Positions 20,242-30,728 of a stretch of 64,000 bases of DNA are shown piece after piece. The stretch comes from an uncultured Opitutia bacterium. GTDB lineage: Bacteria; Verrucomicrobiota; Verrucomicrobiia; Opitutales; UBA953. Every line of letters starts with the position of its first letter. The stretch's first letter is position 1. A program made the position numbers and the translations under genes. The notes beneath the pieces were generated by a model that had not been told where the DNA came from, made no database searches, and worked only from the letters and a program-made list of their open reading frames with translations. The stretch is from the NCBI GenBank assembly GCA_903855995.1, contig CAIOAN010000003.1, forward strand, positions 62,001-126,000, read 5' to 3'.

Positions 20242-22039
20242 TCAAAATCTCCATCGCCGACTTCTTCTGCGGGATGAAGGGCAGTACGTGCTCGGTGTAG
20301 GGCACGATGACGTCGAGGAGGTAAGGTCCGTCGTGATCCAGCATCTCGCGCATGGCGGCGCGGAGGTCTTCGCGCTTCATGACCTGTCGGGCCTTGATGC
20401 CGAAGCCGTTGGCGATTTTGACGAAGTCAGGGTAGAGGCCACCCGGGTTGTCAGGAGAGCCGATATTGTTGGCGTCGCCGAGGATGGTGTGGCCGCGCGT
20501 ACCAGCGTAGAAGCGGTCTTCCCACTGCACGACCATGCCGAGGTGCTGGTTGTTGAGGATAAGAATCTTCGCGTTGATCTTTTCGATCTTCATGCACGCC
20601 AGTTCCTGGATGTTCATCAGGAACGAGCCGTCGCCGTCGATGTCGATGACCTGAGTATTCGGGTTGGCGACCTTGGCGCCGATGGCGGCCGGGAGGCCGA
20701 AGCCCATCGTACCAGCACCGAGCGAGCTAATGAAGCGACGCGGTTCGCTGAAGTGGTAATACTGCGGAGCCCACATCTGGTGCTGGCCGACGCCGGTGGC
20801 GATGATGGCCTTACCCTTGGTTTCTTCGAAGAGGACTTCGATGGCTTCCTGCGGGAGGATGTGCTTGGTCTTGCGCTCGTAGCTGAACGGATACGGGTGC
20901 TCCTTCTTCCAGCCGTTGATGGTCTCGTACCACTTCTTCAGGTCAGGCTTCTTGAAGCCCTTCTTGGCGAGCGTGACCATGCGGCCGAGTGCGTGCTTGA
21001 TTTCAGAATGAATCGGGTAGTCCGCGAACTTGTTCTTCTGGTGCTCCGAACGGTCGATGTCGATGTGGACGATCGTGGCGTCAGGGGCGAACTTCTCGAT
21101 GGCGCCGGTGATGCGGTCGTCGAAGCGCGCACCCATGGTGATGAGGAGGTCGCTCTTACAGACGGCCCAGTTGCCGGCGACGGTGCCGTGCATGCCGTAC
21201 CAGTAGAGTGATTGCGGATGGTCGCAGGGGAAGGCGCCGAGGCCCATCAGCGTGGACGCGACGGGGATACCGGTGGCTTCGGCGAAGGCGCGGAGTTCCT
21301 TGTGGGCGTCGCCAGAAAGGATGCCGCCGCCGATGTAGAGCGCGGGCTGCTTGGACTTCTCGATGAGGCGTAAAACCTGCTCTAACTCGCTGTCCGGAGC
21401 CTTCGGAGGCACGGGCAATCCGGGGATGGAAACGTCGTCGGGATTCTTCGGGAAGACCGGGACCCACTCGTGCTGCTGGATGTCCTTCGGGATATCGATC
21501 ACCACGGGGCCGGGACGGCCGGTGGTGGCAATCTTGAAGGCCTTGTACATGATGCTCGGCAGCTCGTTGTAATCGAGGACGAGGAAGGAGTGCTTCACGA
21601 TCGGCAGCGTCATGCCGTAGAAGTCGGTTTCCTGGAAGGCCGCGCGGCCGATGAACTGCTGGTAGACCTGACCGGTGATGCAGATCAGCGGGATGCTGTC
21701 CATGTGCGCATCGGCGATCGCGGTGACGAGATTCGTGGCGCCCGGGCCGGAGGTGGCCATACACACGCCGGGCTTGCCGGTCGAACGCGCGTAACCGTGG
21801 GCCATGAAGGCGCCGCCCTGTTCGTGACGGGGCAGGATGGTGCGGATTTTCTTGGAGCGAGTGAGGCCCTGGTGGAGCTCCATCGAGGCGCCACCGGGGT
21901 AAGCAAAAATCGTGTCGACGCCGAGGTTCTCGAGGCAGCGGACCATGACATCACATCCGCGCATCTTGACACCGGTCTTGGCCGAGACGGCCGAGGGAGC
22001 GGAGGCGGTGGAGTGTTTGGCGGCGTTCTTTTTGGGCAT
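20234..22039 (-). CDS. ilvB: Acetolactate synthase, large (catalytic) subunit
   Basis: A 601-residue ThDP enzyme condensing pyruvate with pyruvate or 2-oxobutyrate in isoleucine, leucine and valine synthesis. Seen are the N-terminal [16 protein letters not shown], the catalytic Glu in [40 protein letters not shown], the FAD region [10 protein letters not shown] and the ThDP/Mg motif [20 protein letters not shown] ending in LNNQHLGMV. About 25 Ala/Ser/Lys-rich residues precede the conserved core. No ilvN regulatory subunit adjoins it. The stop codon lies inside a hairpin next to a repeat module, and a Rho-independent terminator follows. Confidence 0.93.
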   Translation of the reverse strand: MPKKNAAKHSTASAPSAVSAKTGVKMRGCDVMVRCLENLGVDTIFAYPGGASMELHQGLTRSKKIRTILPRHEQGGAFMAHGYARSTGKPGVCMATSGPGATNLVTAIADAHMDSIPLICITGQVYQQFIGRAAFQETDFYGMTLPIVKHSFLVLDYNELPSIMYKAFKIATTGRPGPVVIDIPKDIQQHEWVPVFPKNPDDVSIPGLPVPPKAPDSELEQVLRLIEKSKQPALYIGGGILSGDAHKELRAFAEATGIPVASTLMGLGAFPCDHPQSLYWYGMHGTVAGNWAVCKSDLLITMGARFDDRITGAIEKFAPDATIVHIDIDRSEHQKNKFADYPIHSEIKHALGRMVTLAKKGFKKPDLKKWYETINGWKKEHPYPFSYERKTKHILPQEAIEVLFEETKGKAIIATGVGQHQMWAPQYYHFSEPRRFISSLGAGTMGFGLPAAIGAKVANPNTQVIDIDGDGSFLMNIQELACMKIEKINAKILILNNQHLGMVVQWEDRFYAGTRGHTILGDANNIGSPDNPGGLYPDFVKIANGFGIKARQVMKREDLRAAMREMLDHDGPYLLDVIVPYTEHVLPFIPQKKSAMEILTK

Positions 22040-22125
22040 GGTCTTGGGGGCAGGTCGGGCCTGCAGGGAATGGGTTAGAAAAGGTGGGACGCTTGCGGGG
22101 GCAAGTGTGAATAAGTGGTTGAAAA

Positions 22126-22267
22126 TAGGGGTAGGGGTTCTGAAATCCAGAGGGGTAGGGGTAGGGGTAGGGGCAGGGGTTGGAAAAGAAAGGAAAGAGG
22201 TCTAAAATGCTTTAATTTAGGCAAAATAGGCCTAACCCTACCCCTACCCCTAACCCTACCCCTGGCA
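22126..22267. repeat. G-rich/C-rich inverted tandem repeat between ilvB and thiD
   Basis: Tandem GGGGTA units (about 22126-22136 and 22151-22182) face the complementary CCCCTA/CCCTAA units at 22231-22264 across a 50-base A+T-richer spacer, so the whole can fold into a long imperfect hairpin. The G-rich strand has more than four runs of four G and could form a quadruplex. The region lies upstream of the ilvB start and downstream of the thiD stop. Confidence 0.85.
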
Positions 22268-22278
22268 TCAAAGATGCC
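22264..22278 (-). other. Stop-codon hairpin at the thiD end
   Basis: GGCATC-AAA-GATGCC is a perfect 6-bp stem with a 3-base loop. The TGA stop of thiD (22268-22270 on the minus strand) spans the stem-loop junction. There is no T-run, so it is not a classical terminator. Confidence 0.8.
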
Positions 22279-23056
22279 TAATACAATTCAACCCCGCGAC
22301 CTGGATCGGGCCATGGATCGCTCCCTGGAGGTAGGCGTGGGCGATGGTGACGGCTTCCGAGAGGCTCTTGCCCTTGGCGAGCTGGGCGGTGATGGCCGCC
22401 GAAAGGGTGCAGCCGCTGCCATGGGTGTCCACGTGGGGGGCGCGGCGGGCCTGGAAGACCTTGGTCTCGCCGGTGGGCTGGGCGAGGACGTCCGTGAGTT
22501 CATCGCCCACGGCGTGGCCGCCTTTGAGCAGAAAGGGCACACCGAAAGTCTTGGCGAGCTCGAGCGCTTCGGCGGCACCGCCCAGCGATTTGCGTCCAAG
22601 CAGGATCGTGGCCTCGTCGAGGTTTGGCGTGACGAGGGCGGCGAGCGGGATGAGTCGCGTCCGCACGGCCTCGATGGCTTCAGGCGAAAGCAGCGTCGCG
22701 CCGCTCGAGGCGACCATGACCGGATCGATGACGGCGGGGATGCCGGAAGATTGGATGAAGCCAGCGACGGCGTGCACAATCTCGATGTTGAGCAGCATGC
22801 CAGTCTTCAGCGCCTTCGGATGGAAGTGGGCCGCGACCTGCGTGCACTGTTCGACGACGAAAGCCGCGGGGCTGGCGTGGATGCCGGAGACGCCGTGCGG
22901 ATTCTGCGCGGTGAGGCACGTAATCGCGGTCGTTCCGAAGACGCCTTGCGAAGCGAACGTGAGCAGGTCCGCCTGGATGCCCGCGCCGGCGCCGCTGTCC
23001 GAACCGGCGATGCTGAGGGCGACGGGAAGTTCTCGGCTGGTGGCGGGGTGGGTCAT
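22268..23056 (-). CDS. thiD: Hydroxymethylpyrimidine/phosphomethylpyrimidine kinase
   Basis: A 262-residue ribokinase-fold kinase of thiamine synthesis that phosphorylates HMP and then HMP-P. The N-terminal SIAGSDSGAGAGIQADL and TAITCLTAQNPHGVSGIHA bind substrate, and the C-terminal DTHGSGCTLSAAITAQLAKG is the anion-hole/catalytic Asp-Gly-Ser-Gly-Cys region. Length is normal for a single-domain ThiD. No other thi gene adjoins it. Its stop codon is overlapped by a perfect 6-bp hairpin (22264-22278) directly next to the G-rich repeat. Confidence 0.94.
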   Translation of the reverse strand: MTHPATSRELPVALSIAGSDSGAGAGIQADLLTFASQGVFGTTAITCLTAQNPHGVSGIHASPAAFVVEQCTQVAAHFHPKALKTGMLLNIEIVHAVAGFIQSSGIPAVIDPVMVASSGATLLSPEAIEAVRTRLIPLAALVTPNLDEATILLGRKSLGGAAEALELAKTFGVPFLLKGGHAVGDELTDVLAQPTGETKVFQARRAPHVDTHGSGCTLSAAITAQLAKGKSLSEAVTIAHAYLQGAIHGPIQVAGLNCIRHL

Positions 23057-23174
23057 GGGATGAAAAGCACAGCGGGGCCAATGTTTTTTGGCTTATTATA
23101 TGATGGAGTAATCCAAATATCGACTTGTCGCAAGGCCTTACCGGGGTGTTAAATGCGATTCAGAAATTTTCTAA

Positions 23175-23549
23175 GTGAGCGCTTCCGAATCCATTTCCGA
23201 CTCCGCCCATCCTTCGCCCGACGCCATGCTGGCGCTCGAGAGACTCATCGTCGGCCGCGAGTGCAACGGCTTCGACCGTCTGCTGCCGAAGCGTAAAGCG
23301 TTGGCGTACGCCGAACTGATTCAGCTCGGGCTGGCCTACGGCAAGGTCGATGAAGTCGCCGGCCGGGACTACCCTGAGGTCGCCGTGCAGCGCGTCAGCT
23401 CGCGCGGTCGCCGCCTACGCCGCACTTCTGGTCGTCGCCGCGGCAGCCGTCCCGAAGGTAAGCGCAACCAAGTGCTCTGGGCGTTCGTCGCGATCGGTGT
23501 GCTGCTTTTTATCTGCCTGTTCATCATGATGCGTTACGCTGGCGGCTAA
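23175..23549 (+). CDS. Small C-terminally anchored membrane protein
   Basis: A 124-residue protein that I do not recognise. The N-terminal two thirds are soluble, with a short helical region (MLALERLIVGRECNGFDRLLPKRKALAYAELIQLG) and then a strongly basic linker (SSRGRRLRRTSGRRRGSRP). A single transmembrane helix (VLWAFVAIGVLLFICLFIMM) lies near the C-terminus, so it would be tail-anchored with the basic region in the cytoplasm. The start is GTG 23175. It is convergent with ppdK, with a shared bidirectional terminator between them. Ribosome, RNA or nucleoid contact is conceivable from the charge alone, but this is speculation. Confidence 0.65.
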   Translation: MSASESISDSAHPSPDAMLALERLIVGRECNGFDRLLPKRKALAYAELIQLGLAYGKVDEVAGRDYPEVAVQRVSSRGRRLRRTSGRRRGSRPEGKRNQVLWAFVAIGVLLFICLFIMMRYAGG

Positions 23550-23577
23550 GCTCGCGGCGTTTTTAATCAGGCGCAAA

Positions 23578-23607
23578 AAAGGGGCGCACCTTGCGGTGCG
23601 CCCCTTT
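23578..23607. terminator. Bidirectional Rho-independent terminator
   Basis: AAAGGGGCGCACC-TTGC-GGTGCGCCCCTTT is a perfect 13-bp stem. It is preceded by further A residues (23575-23580) and ends with T residues, so it can work on both strands. It sits between the convergent small membrane protein and ppdK, 20 bases beyond the ppdK stop. Confidence 0.9.
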
Positions 23608-23627
23608 GCTTGGCCGTGTCGGCCGGC

Positions 23628-26387
23628 TTACTTCTTAGCAGCGCGCTTCTCTTCGATCGCGGCCTGAGCCGCGGCGAGGCGAGCGACCGGCACGCGGTAA
23701 GGCGAGCAGGAGACGTAGTTCAAGCCCACGCGGTGGCAGAACTTGACGGACTCGGGTTCGCCGCCGTGTTCGCCGCAGATGCCGAGCTTGATGTCGGGGC
23801 GGGTTTTGCGACCTTTCTCGATAGCCATCTGGATGAGCTGGCCGACGCCGGTCTGGTCGAGCGTGGCGAACGGGTTCTTCTTGAAGATCTCGTTCTCGGT
23901 GTAGGCGTTGAGGAAGTTACCCATGTCGTCACGGGAAACGCCGAGCGCAGTCTGGGTGAGGTCGTTCGTACCGAAGCTGAAGAACTCGGCAGTGTGCGCG
24001 ATTTCGTCAGCGGTGAGGGCGCCGCGAGGGACTTCGATCATCGTGCCCACGGAGTAGGCGATCTTGACCTTCTGTTCCTTCTGCACTTCGGCGGCGACGC
24101 GGTGGATGACTTCGACCTGGAGGTCGAGCTCACGCTTGAAGCCGACGAGGGGCACCATGACTTCGGGCTTCACCTTGATACCCTTCTTCTGGACCGCGGC
24201 AGCGGCTTCGAAGATGGCGCGAGCCTGGGTCTCGGTGATTTCCGGGTAAGCAATACCGAGGCGGCAACCGCGGTGACCGAGCATCGGGTTGAACTCGTGC
24301 AGGGCGGCGACGCGGGCGATGACTTTCTCCGTCTTGATGCCGAGCTTCTTCGCGAGGGCGGCCTGGGACTTTTCGTCGTGCGGCACGAACTCGTGGAGGG
24401 GCGGGTCGAGGAGGCGGATCGTGGCGGGCAGGCCGTTGAGGGCCTTGAAGATGCCGGTGAAGTCCGCGCGCTGGTAAGGCAGGATCTTCGCGAGGGCCTT
24501 CTTGCGGCCTTCGACGGTGTCAGCGAGAATCATCTCACGGACGGCGTCAATGCGGTCGCCTTCGAAGAACATGTGCTCGGTGCGGGTGAGGCCGATGCCC
24601 TGGGCGCCGAACGCGAGGGCCTGCGCAGTCTGCTCAGGATTATCAGCGTTGGTGCGGACCTGCAGGCGGGTGGCCTGCGAGCACCACTTCATCAGCTGGA
24701 CGTAATTCTTGTACTTCTCGGTCTTCTGCGCGGCCTTGTCGTTGTTGATCAGGCCGGCGACGATTTCCGAAGGAGCGGTCTTGATCTGACCGGCGTAGAC
24801 CGTGCCAGCCGTACCGTCGATGGAGAGGAAGTCGCCTTCCTTGAAGGTGTGACCAGCGATGGTCGTCGTCTTCTTATCGTAGTCGATCGAGACGGCGGCG
24901 GCACCACAGACGCAGACCTTGCCCATCTGGCGGGCGACGAGCGCAGCGTGCGAGGACACACCACCGCGAGCGGTGAGGATGCCTTCGGCGGCGATCATGC
25001 CACGGAGATCTTCCGGGGAGGTTTCGATGCGGACGAGGAGAACTTTCTCACCCTTCTCGGCAGCGATGACGGCGCGCTCGGCGTTGAAGTAGATCTTACC
25101 GGTGGCGGCGCCAGGGCCGGCCGGGAGACCGGTGGCGATGGCCTTGGCCTTCTTGACTTCAGCGAGGTCGAAGATCGGGGCGAGCAGCTGTTCGAGCTGG
25201 TCGGCTGGGTTGCGCATGATGGCGGTTTCCCAGTCGATGAGCTTTTCCTTCACCATGTCGGCGGCGAACTTCAGCGCGGCGGCGGCGGTGCGCTTGCCGT
25301 TACGCGTCTGGAGCATGTAGAGCTTACCTTCTTGGACGGTGAACTCGATGTCCTGGACGTCCTTGAAGTGCTTCTCGAGGGTCTGACGGACCTTCATGAG
25401 CTGGGCGAAGCTCTGGGGCATCACGGCCTTGAGCTTGCTGACCGGCTCAGGGGTGCGGACGCCGGCGACGACGTCTTCGCCCTGGGCGTTGATGAGGAAT
25501 TCGCCGTAGAACTCGTCCACGCCGTTGGCGGGGTTACGGGTGAAGGCGACGCCGGAGCCGGACTTGTCGCCGGTGTTACCGAACACCATGGCCTGCACGT
25601 TGACGGCGGTGCCCCATTCGGCGGGGATGTTGTACTTGCGGCGATAGACGATCGCGCGGTCGTTCATCCAGGAGGAGAAGACGGCACCGGCGGCGCCGTT
25701 CAGCTGGTCCCACGGATTGTTCGGGAAGACCTTGCCGGTGCGTTCCTTAACGAGGGCCTTGAAGCGCTTGACGAGCTCCTGCTGGTCGGCGGCGGTGAGG
25801 GCGGAGTCTTCGACGTCTCCGTCGTACTTCTCGTGCTTGAATTCTTCGATGACCGTCTCGAACGGCTCATGGTCTTCGCCTTCGCGCTTCTGCACGCCGA
25901 GGACGACGTCGCCGTACATCTGGATGAAGCGGCGGTAGCAATCCCAAGCGAAGCGGGCGTTGTTCGTGGCCTTCTCGAGGGCGACGACGGACTGGTCGTT
26001 GAGGCCGAGGTTAAGGATGGTGTCCATCATGCCCGGCATCGAGTCGCGGGCGCCCGAGCGGACGGCGACGAGGAGGGGCATGCCGGAGGTGGCGCCGAAC
26101 TGGGTGCCCATGATCTTCTCCATGTTCTTCACGCCGGCTTCCATCTGAGCCTGGAGGGAAACGGGGTAGGTACGCTTGTTGGCGTAGTAGTAGGTGCAGA
26201 CTTCGGTCGTGACCGTGAAGCCGGGAGGCACCGGGAGACCGATGCGGGTCATTTCGGCGAGGTTAGCGCCCTTGCCGCCGAGCAGCGCCTTCATGGAGCC
26301 GTTGCCGTCAGCTTTGCCGTCGCCCCAGGTGTAAACGACCTTGGTAGACTTAGTGGTTTTGGAGTGGTTTTGGGATTTTTTAGCCAT
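23628..26387 (-). CDS. ppdK: Pyruvate, phosphate dikinase
   Basis: A 919-residue enzyme interconverting pyruvate + ATP + Pi with phosphoenolpyruvate + AMP + PPi. The N-terminal ATP-grasp domain begins [20 protein letters not shown] and [20 protein letters not shown]. The central swivelling domain has the phosphoryl-carrier His in [21 protein letters not shown], where the usual Met-Thr before Ser-His reads Val-Ser. The C-terminal TIM barrel has [20 protein letters not shown] and the catalytic Cys of [11 protein letters not shown]. Length is slightly above the usual 870-890. A TTGACA hexamer at 26449-26454 (minus strand) may be the -35 of its promoter. Confidence 0.95.
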   Translation of the reverse strand: MAKKSQNHSKTTKSTKVVYTWGDGKADGNGSMKALLGGKGANLAEMTRIGLPVPPGFTVTTEVCTYYYANKRTYPVSLQAQMEAGVKNMEKIMGTQFGATSGMPLLVAVRSGARDSMPGMMDTILNLGLNDQSVVALEKATNNARFAWDCYRRFIQMYGDVVLGVQKREGEDHEPFETVIEEFKHEKYDGDVEDSALTAADQQELVKRFKALVKERTGKVFPNNPWDQLNGAAGAVFSSWMNDRAIVYRRKYNIPAEWGTAVNVQAMVFGNTGDKSGSGVAFTRNPANGVDEFYGEFLINAQGEDVVAGVRTPEPVSKLKAVMPQSFAQLMKVRQTLEKHFKDVQDIEFTVQEGKLYMLQTRNGKRTAAAALKFAADMVKEKLIDWETAIMRNPADQLEQLLAPIFDLAEVKKAKAIATGLPAGPGAATGKIYFNAERAVIAAEKGEKVLLVRIETSPEDLRGMIAAEGILTARGGVSSHAALVARQMGKVCVCGAAAVSIDYDKKTTTIAGHTFKEGDFLSIDGTAGTVYAGQIKTAPSEIVAGLINNDKAAQKTEKYKNYVQLMKWCSQATRLQVRTNADNPEQTAQALAFGAQGIGLTRTEHMFFEGDRIDAVREMILADTVEGRKKALAKILPYQRADFTGIFKALNGLPATIRLLDPPLHEFVPHDEKSQAALAKKLGIKTEKVIARVAALHEFNPMLGHRGCRLGIAYPEITETQARAIFEAAAAVQKKGIKVKPEVMVPLVGFKRELDLQVEVIHRVAAEVQKEQKVKIAYSVGTMIEVPRGALTADEIAHTAEFFSFGTNDLTQTALGVSRDDMGNFLNAYTENEIFKKNPFATLDQTGVGQLIQMAIEKGRKTRPDIKLGICGEHGGEPESVKFCHRVGLNYVSCSPYRVPVARLAAAQAAIEEKRAAKK

Positions 26388-26459
26388 GGTAAAAGTACTG
26401 GGTGGGGGTGAGACGTGAAGGGCAAAAGAAGGGGAATGGGGTGGGGGGTGTCAATGTCG

Positions 26460-26750
26460 GACGGACCCCCGCCCCGGCGGTGAGCGGTTGGCGGTTAGCG
26501 GTTGGGGAGGGTTATCCGTTCCGGGTGGCAGGTGGCAGCCCCGGGATCCAGGTGGCAGGACCGTACCCGAACCCTATACCCCCGCCCCGTCGCCCGCCCG
26601 CCACCCGCCACCCGAGGCTGCCACCCGCCACCCGAAACAACCCTGAATGGGATGCCCTCCTCTGAGCCTCCGAGCCTCTGGTCAACCGGTCAACTAATGG
26701 CGTCGGCCCGCCACCCGCCACCTGGGGCTGCCACCCGCCACCCGAGAGTG
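26460..26750. repeat. Repeat array in the divergent ppdK/purL region
   Basis: The 432 bases between the divergent starts of ppdK (26387) and purL (26820) hold no gene. Seen are a gcggttggcggttagcggtt tract (about 26484-26506), GGTGGC-type blocks in inverted orientation (26521-26560) and in direct orientation (26597-26638 and 26707-26748), and a gcctccgagcctctggtcaa module (about 26668-26690). The last block ends about 70 bases before the purL start, so the purL promoter must lie within or just after the array. Translated open frames here (for example a PPATRHPR-type peptide) are repeat artefacts. Confidence 0.85.
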
Positions 26751-26819
26751 AATCTTGTCTCTAATCAGGGTTACGACCTTGAATTGGTTCCCGAGCCGCA
26801 ACAAGGTTGGGCTGACTTC

Positions 26820-29800
26820 ATGAAGCGCCTTTTCGTCGAGAAGAAACCCGATTTCCGGTCCGAAGCCGACCATCTCCTGCATGACCTGCGGGACTCGCTC
26901 CGCCTCCCGGGCCTGAAAAGCCTCCGCATCCTCCAGCGTTACGACGTCGAGGGCGCCTCCGAGGTCGCCATCCGCCAGGCGATCCCGACGGTCTTCGCCG
27001 AACCGCCCGTCGACGACGTGACGGAGGAATGTTTCCCGCTCGCCGCCCATGAGACGGCCTTCGCGGTCGAGTTCCTGCCGGGCCAGTTCGACCAGCGCGC
27101 CGATTCGGCCGCGCAGTGCCTCCAGATCGTCTCGGGCGGCGAACGCCCGGTCGTCGCCGCGGCCCGCACCTTCGTCGTCAGCGGCGCCTCGCCCGAAGAC
27201 CTGAAGCGCATTAAGGCCTACCTGATCAATCCGGTCGACTCCCGCGAAGCCGACCTCGCCAAGCCGGCCTCGCTCCGTCGCGCCGCGCCCTCGCCGGCCG
27301 CGGTCGCTTCGCTCCCGGGCTTCCTCACGAAGGACGTCGCCGCCCTCGCCGCCCTCCGCAAGGAGCTCGGCCTCGCGATGTCCGACGCCGACCTGCAGTT
27401 CTGCCAGGCGCACTTCCGCGATCAGGCCCGCCGCGAGCCGACGATCACGGAGATCAAGCTGCTCGACACGTATTGGTCCGACCACTGCCGCCACACGACC
27501 TTCCTCGCCGAACTGAAGTCGGTGGAGTTCGCGGATTCGCCTTTGCTGGCGCCCTTCAAGGCCTCGTGGGAACGCTACCAGGCGGTACGCCTCGGCCTCA
27601 ACCGCCAGGGCAAGCCGGTCTGCCTGATGGACATCGCGACCATCGCCGGCCGCGAACTGAAGCGCACGGGCAAGCTCGACGACATGGAAGACTCCGAAGA
27701 GGTGAACGCCGCTTCGATCGTCGTCCCGGTCGAGATCGACGGCCGCGTCCAGGAGTGGCTGGTGATGTTCAAGAACGAGACGCATAACCACCCGACGGAG
27801 ATCGAGCCCTTCGGCGGCGCGGCCACCTGTCTCGGCGGCGCGATCCGCGACCCTCTTTCCGGCCGCTCCTATGTGTATCAGGCGATGCGCGTGACGGGCG
27901 CCGGCGATCCGCTCACGCCTTACGAGCAGACGCTCCCGGGCAAGCTCCCGCAGCGCAAGATCACCACCGGCGCGGCCGCCGGCTACTCTTCTTACGGCAA
28001 TCAGATCGGTCTCGCGACCGGCCTGGTCTCCGAACACTACCACCCGGGCTACGTGGCCAAGCGTATGGAGATCGGCGCGGTCGTCGCCGCGGGTCCCCGT
28101 GATTGCGTGCGCCGCGAGGTGCCTACCCCGGGCGACGTCATCGTGCTCGTCGGCGGCCGCACCGGCCGCGACGGCGTGGGTGGCGCGACGGGTTCCTCGA
28201 AGGAGCACACCGAGACGGCTCTCCAGAATTCCGCCGAGGTCCAGAAGGGCGACGCCCCGACCGAGCGCAAGCTGCAGCGTCTCTTCCGCGATCCGGCCGT
28301 CAGCCGCCTGATCAAGCGTTGCAATGACTTCGGCGCCGGCGGCGTCTCCGTCGCCATCGGCGAGCTCGCTCCTTCGCTTCACGTCCACCTCGACCGCGTG
28401 CCGCTCAAGTATGATGGTCTCGATGGTTCCGAGATCGCCCTTTCCGAATCGCAGGAACGCATGGCCGTCGTCCTCGAGCCCAAGGACGTGCCCGCCTTCC
28501 TCGCCGCCGCCCGCCGCGAGAACCTCGAAGCGGTGCAGGTCGCCGACGTCACCGACTCCGGCCGCCTGATCATGGAATGGCGCGGCCAGCGCGTCGTCGA
28601 CATCGCCCGCGACTTCCTCGACACCAACGGCGTGACGCAGACCGCGTCCGCGAAGGTGCTCGCGCCCGACGCTTCGAAGAATCCCTTCCAGTCCGGCTCC
28701 GCGCCGGCGGCTGACGATCTCCTGAAGTCGGTCTCTTCTCTCCCTAATGCCGCCCAGCGCGGCTTGGTCGAACGCTTCGACGCCTCGATCGGCGCCAACA
28801 CGGTGCTGCATCCTTTCGGTGGCGCGACGCAGTCGACCCCGCAGGAAGCGATGGCCGCCAAGCTGCCGGTCCTCGGCGGCGAGACGGACGTCTGCACGAT
28901 CATGGCCTACGGTTTCAATCCCGTGGTCGCCCAGTGGTCGCCCGGCCACGGCGCGGTCTGCGCGGTGGTGGAATCGCTCGCCCGCCTCACCGCCGCCGGC
29001 GGCGATCCGGCCCGCGCCCGCCTGACGCTCCAGGAATATTTCGAAAAGCTCGGCCAGGATTCTTCCCGCTGGGGCAAGCCGCTCGTGGCGCTCCTCGGCG
29101 CGCTCGAAGCGCAGCTCGAGTTCGGTACGGCCGCCATCGGCGGCAAGGACAGCATGTCGGGTTCCTTCAAGGACCTCGACGTCCCGCCCACGCTCGTCTC
29201 CTTCGCCATCGTCCCCGGCAAGGCCAGCCACGTCATCTCCGCCGAGTTCAAGCAGGCCGGCTCCACGGTCGTGGTCGTCGACGTGCCCCGCACGTCCGCG
29301 CTGCTGCCTGACCTGCAGGTCGCCCGCGAGCGTCTCTCCGCCATCCACGCCCTCGTCAAGGCCGGCAAGGTCCGCGCCGCCGCCGCGGTCCGCCAGGGCG
29401 GCATCGGCCACGCGCTGACCCGCATGTCCTTCGGCAACCGCCTCGGCGTCACGCTCGCCGCCGCGCCCGCCGCCGACTTCCTGATTCCGGCCTACGGTTC
29501 CGTCGTGCTCGAAGTCGCTGGAGCCGCCGACCTCGGCGCGCTCCCGCATCGCGTCCTCGGCCAGACCAACGCCGAAGCCCAGATCGCCTGGCCCGGTGCG
29601 TCCGTCTCCGTCGCCGACCTCCTCGCCGCGCATGAAGGCGTGCTCGAGTCCGTCTTCCCGACCAAGGCCAGCGAGCCGCAGGGCACGCCTGCGCCGATCA
29701 GCTTCACCGTCCGCTCCGGCCTCAAGCCCAAGGTCCGCGTCGCCAAGCCGCGCGTGATCATCCCGGTCTTCCCCGGCAGCAATTGCGAATACGACACCGC

Positions 29801-30542
29801 CCGCGCGTTCCGTCTCGCCGGCGCCGAGCCCGAGATCCTCGTGCTGCGTAACCTCGACGCCGCCGGTCTCGGCGAATCGCTCAAGGCCCTCGCCGACGCC
29901 ATCTCTCGCTCGCAGATCCTCATGATCCCCGGCGGCTTCTCCGCCGGTGACGAACCGGACGGCTCCGGCAAGTTCATCGCCGCCGTCATCAAGGCCCCCA
30001 TCGTGCGTGACGCCGTCATGGAGCTGCTCAAGAACCGCGACGGCCTCGCCCTCGGCATCTGCAACGGCTTCCAGGCCCTCATCAAGACAGGCCTTGTTCC
30101 TTATGGTGAGATCCGCGACGTCGATGCCTCCGCCCCGACGCTGTTCCACAACCGTATCGCCCGTCACATCTCGCGCTACGCCCATACCCGTGTCGCCTCG
30201 GTCAAGTCGCCGTGGCTCGCGCGCATGGACGTCGGCCAGGTGCACACCATCCCGCTCTCGCACGGCGAAGGTCGCTTCACCGCGCCTGCGTCCGTCATCG
30301 CCGACCTCGTCAAGAACGGCCAGGTCGCCTTCCAGTATTGTGATGCCGCCGGCGCGCCCTCGAACCGTATCGAGTTCAATCCCAACGGATCGCTCGAAGC
30401 CGTCGAAGGCATCACCAGCCCGTGCGGACGTGTCCTCGGCAAGATGGGCCACACCGAACGTGCCGGCGCCAACGTTGCCAAGAACATCCCCGGCAACAAG
30501 CACCAGCCCCTCTTCCAGGGAGGCGTAGACTACTTCGCTTAA
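26820..30542 (+). CDS. purL: Phosphoribosylformylglycinamidine synthase, single-chain
   Basis: A 1240-residue long-form PurL converting FGAR and glutamine to FGAM in purine synthesis. It begins MKRLFVEKKPDFRSEAD, the usual start of the long form; the open frame reaches far upstream into repeat DNA, so ATG 26820 is chosen. The linker/catalytic region shows LDTYWSDHCRHTTF, FKNETHNHPTEIEPFGGAATCLGGAIRDPLSGR and GGKDSMSGSF. The C-terminal glutaminase domain has PGSNCEYDTARAFRLAGAE and the nucleophile Cys of GICNGFQALIKTGLVP. A 10-bp palindrome CGCTTAAGCG spans its stop codon, and a GGTAGGG element starts 10 bases later. Confidence 0.96.
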   Translation: MKRLFVEKKPDFRSEADHLLHDLRDSLRLPGLKSLRILQRYDVEGASEVAIRQAIPTVFAEPPVDDVTEECFPLAAHETAFAVEFLPGQFDQRADSAAQCLQIVSGGERPVVAAARTFVVSGASPEDLKRIKAYLINPVDSREADLAKPASLRRAAPSPAAVASLPGFLTKDVAALAALRKELGLAMSDADLQFCQAHFRDQARREPTITEIKLLDTYWSDHCRHTTFLAELKSVEFADSPLLAPFKASWERYQAVRLGLNRQGKPVCLMDIATIAGRELKRTGKLDDMEDSEEVNAASIVVPVEIDGRVQEWLVMFKNETHNHPTEIEPFGGAATCLGGAIRDPLSGRSYVYQAMRVTGAGDPLTPYEQTLPGKLPQRKITTGAAAGYSSYGNQIGLATGLVSEHYHPGYVAKRMEIGAVVAAGPRDCVRREVPTPGDVIVLVGGRTGRDGVGGATGSSKEHTETALQNSAEVQKGDAPTERKLQRLFRDPAVSRLIKRCNDFGAGGVSVAIGELAPSLHVHLDRVPLKYDGLDGSEIALSESQERMAVVLEPKDVPAFLAAARRENLEAVQVADVTDSGRLIMEWRGQRVVDIARDFLDTNGVTQTASAKVLAPDASKNPFQSGSAPAADDLLKSVSSLPNAAQRGLVERFDASIGANTVLHPFGGATQSTPQEAMAAKLPVLGGETDVCTIMAYGFNPVVAQWSPGHGAVCAVVESLARLTAAGGDPARARLTLQEYFEKLGQDSSRWGKPLVALLGALEAQLEFGTAAIGGKDSMSGSFKDLDVPPTLVSFAIVPGKASHVISAEFKQAGSTVVVVDVPRTSALLPDLQVARERLSAIHALVKAGKVRAAAAVRQGGIGHALTRMSFGNRLGVTLAAAPAADFLIPAYGSVVLEVAGAADLGALPHRVLGQTNAEAQIAWPGASVSVADLLAAHEGVLESVFPTKASEPQGTPAPISFTVRSGLKPKVRVAKPRVIIPVFPGSNCEYDTARAFRLAGAEPEILVLRNLDAAGLGESLKALADAISRSQILMIPGGFSAGDEPDGSGKFIAAVIKAPIVRDAVMELLKNRDGLALGICNGFQALIKTGLVPYGEIRDVDASAPTLFHNRIARHISRYAHTRVASVKSPWLARMDVGQVHTIPLSHGEGRFTAPASVIADLVKNGQVAFQYCDAAGAPSNRIEFNPNGSLEAVEGITSPCGRVLGKMGHTERAGANVAKNIPGNKHQPLFQGGVDYFA

Positions 30543-30551
30543 GCGCTAACC

Positions 30552-30700
30552 GGTAGGGATGCGATGACATCGCATCCGCTGTATCTAAGGCTAGGTCGGC
30601 ACTGCGTGCCGACCTAGCCCATTGGTAGGGCGGTCTCTCCGCGCCCGCCGCCTGCCTTCGCCCGGTATGGTCGGGACCGCGTCACGACATAGCAGTCTTT
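30552..30700. repeat. GGTAGGG hairpin elements after purL
   Basis: A composite at 30552-30618 contains stems ATGCGATG/CATCGCAT and GGCAC-TGC-GTGCC. A second unit starts GGTAGGG at 30624 with a decayed stem. A third, in reverse orientation, lies at about 30669-30693 (GGTCGGGACC..GTCACGAC) and matches the 18221 and 46488 copies. Confidence 0.8.
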
Positions 30701-30728
30701 TCCTATTATAGGTATTTCCTCTCAGCTA

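Noticed and set aside
23610-26411. A 933-codon open frame opposite ppdK
   Set aside because: It mirrors ppdK in a third-position-biased GC-rich gene; its translation is Asp/Glu/Gly/Leu/Val-rich without motifs, whereas ppdK has all catalytic motifs.
26502-26819. Extended N-terminus for PurL
   Set aside because: These codons are translated repeat modules (PPPATR-type peptide); MKRLFVEKKPDF at 26820 is the family start.
26694-30503. A 1269-codon open frame opposite purL
   Set aside because: Same artefact: low-complexity Asp/Gly/Glu/Arg-rich translation, no recognisable domain, fully covered by purL.
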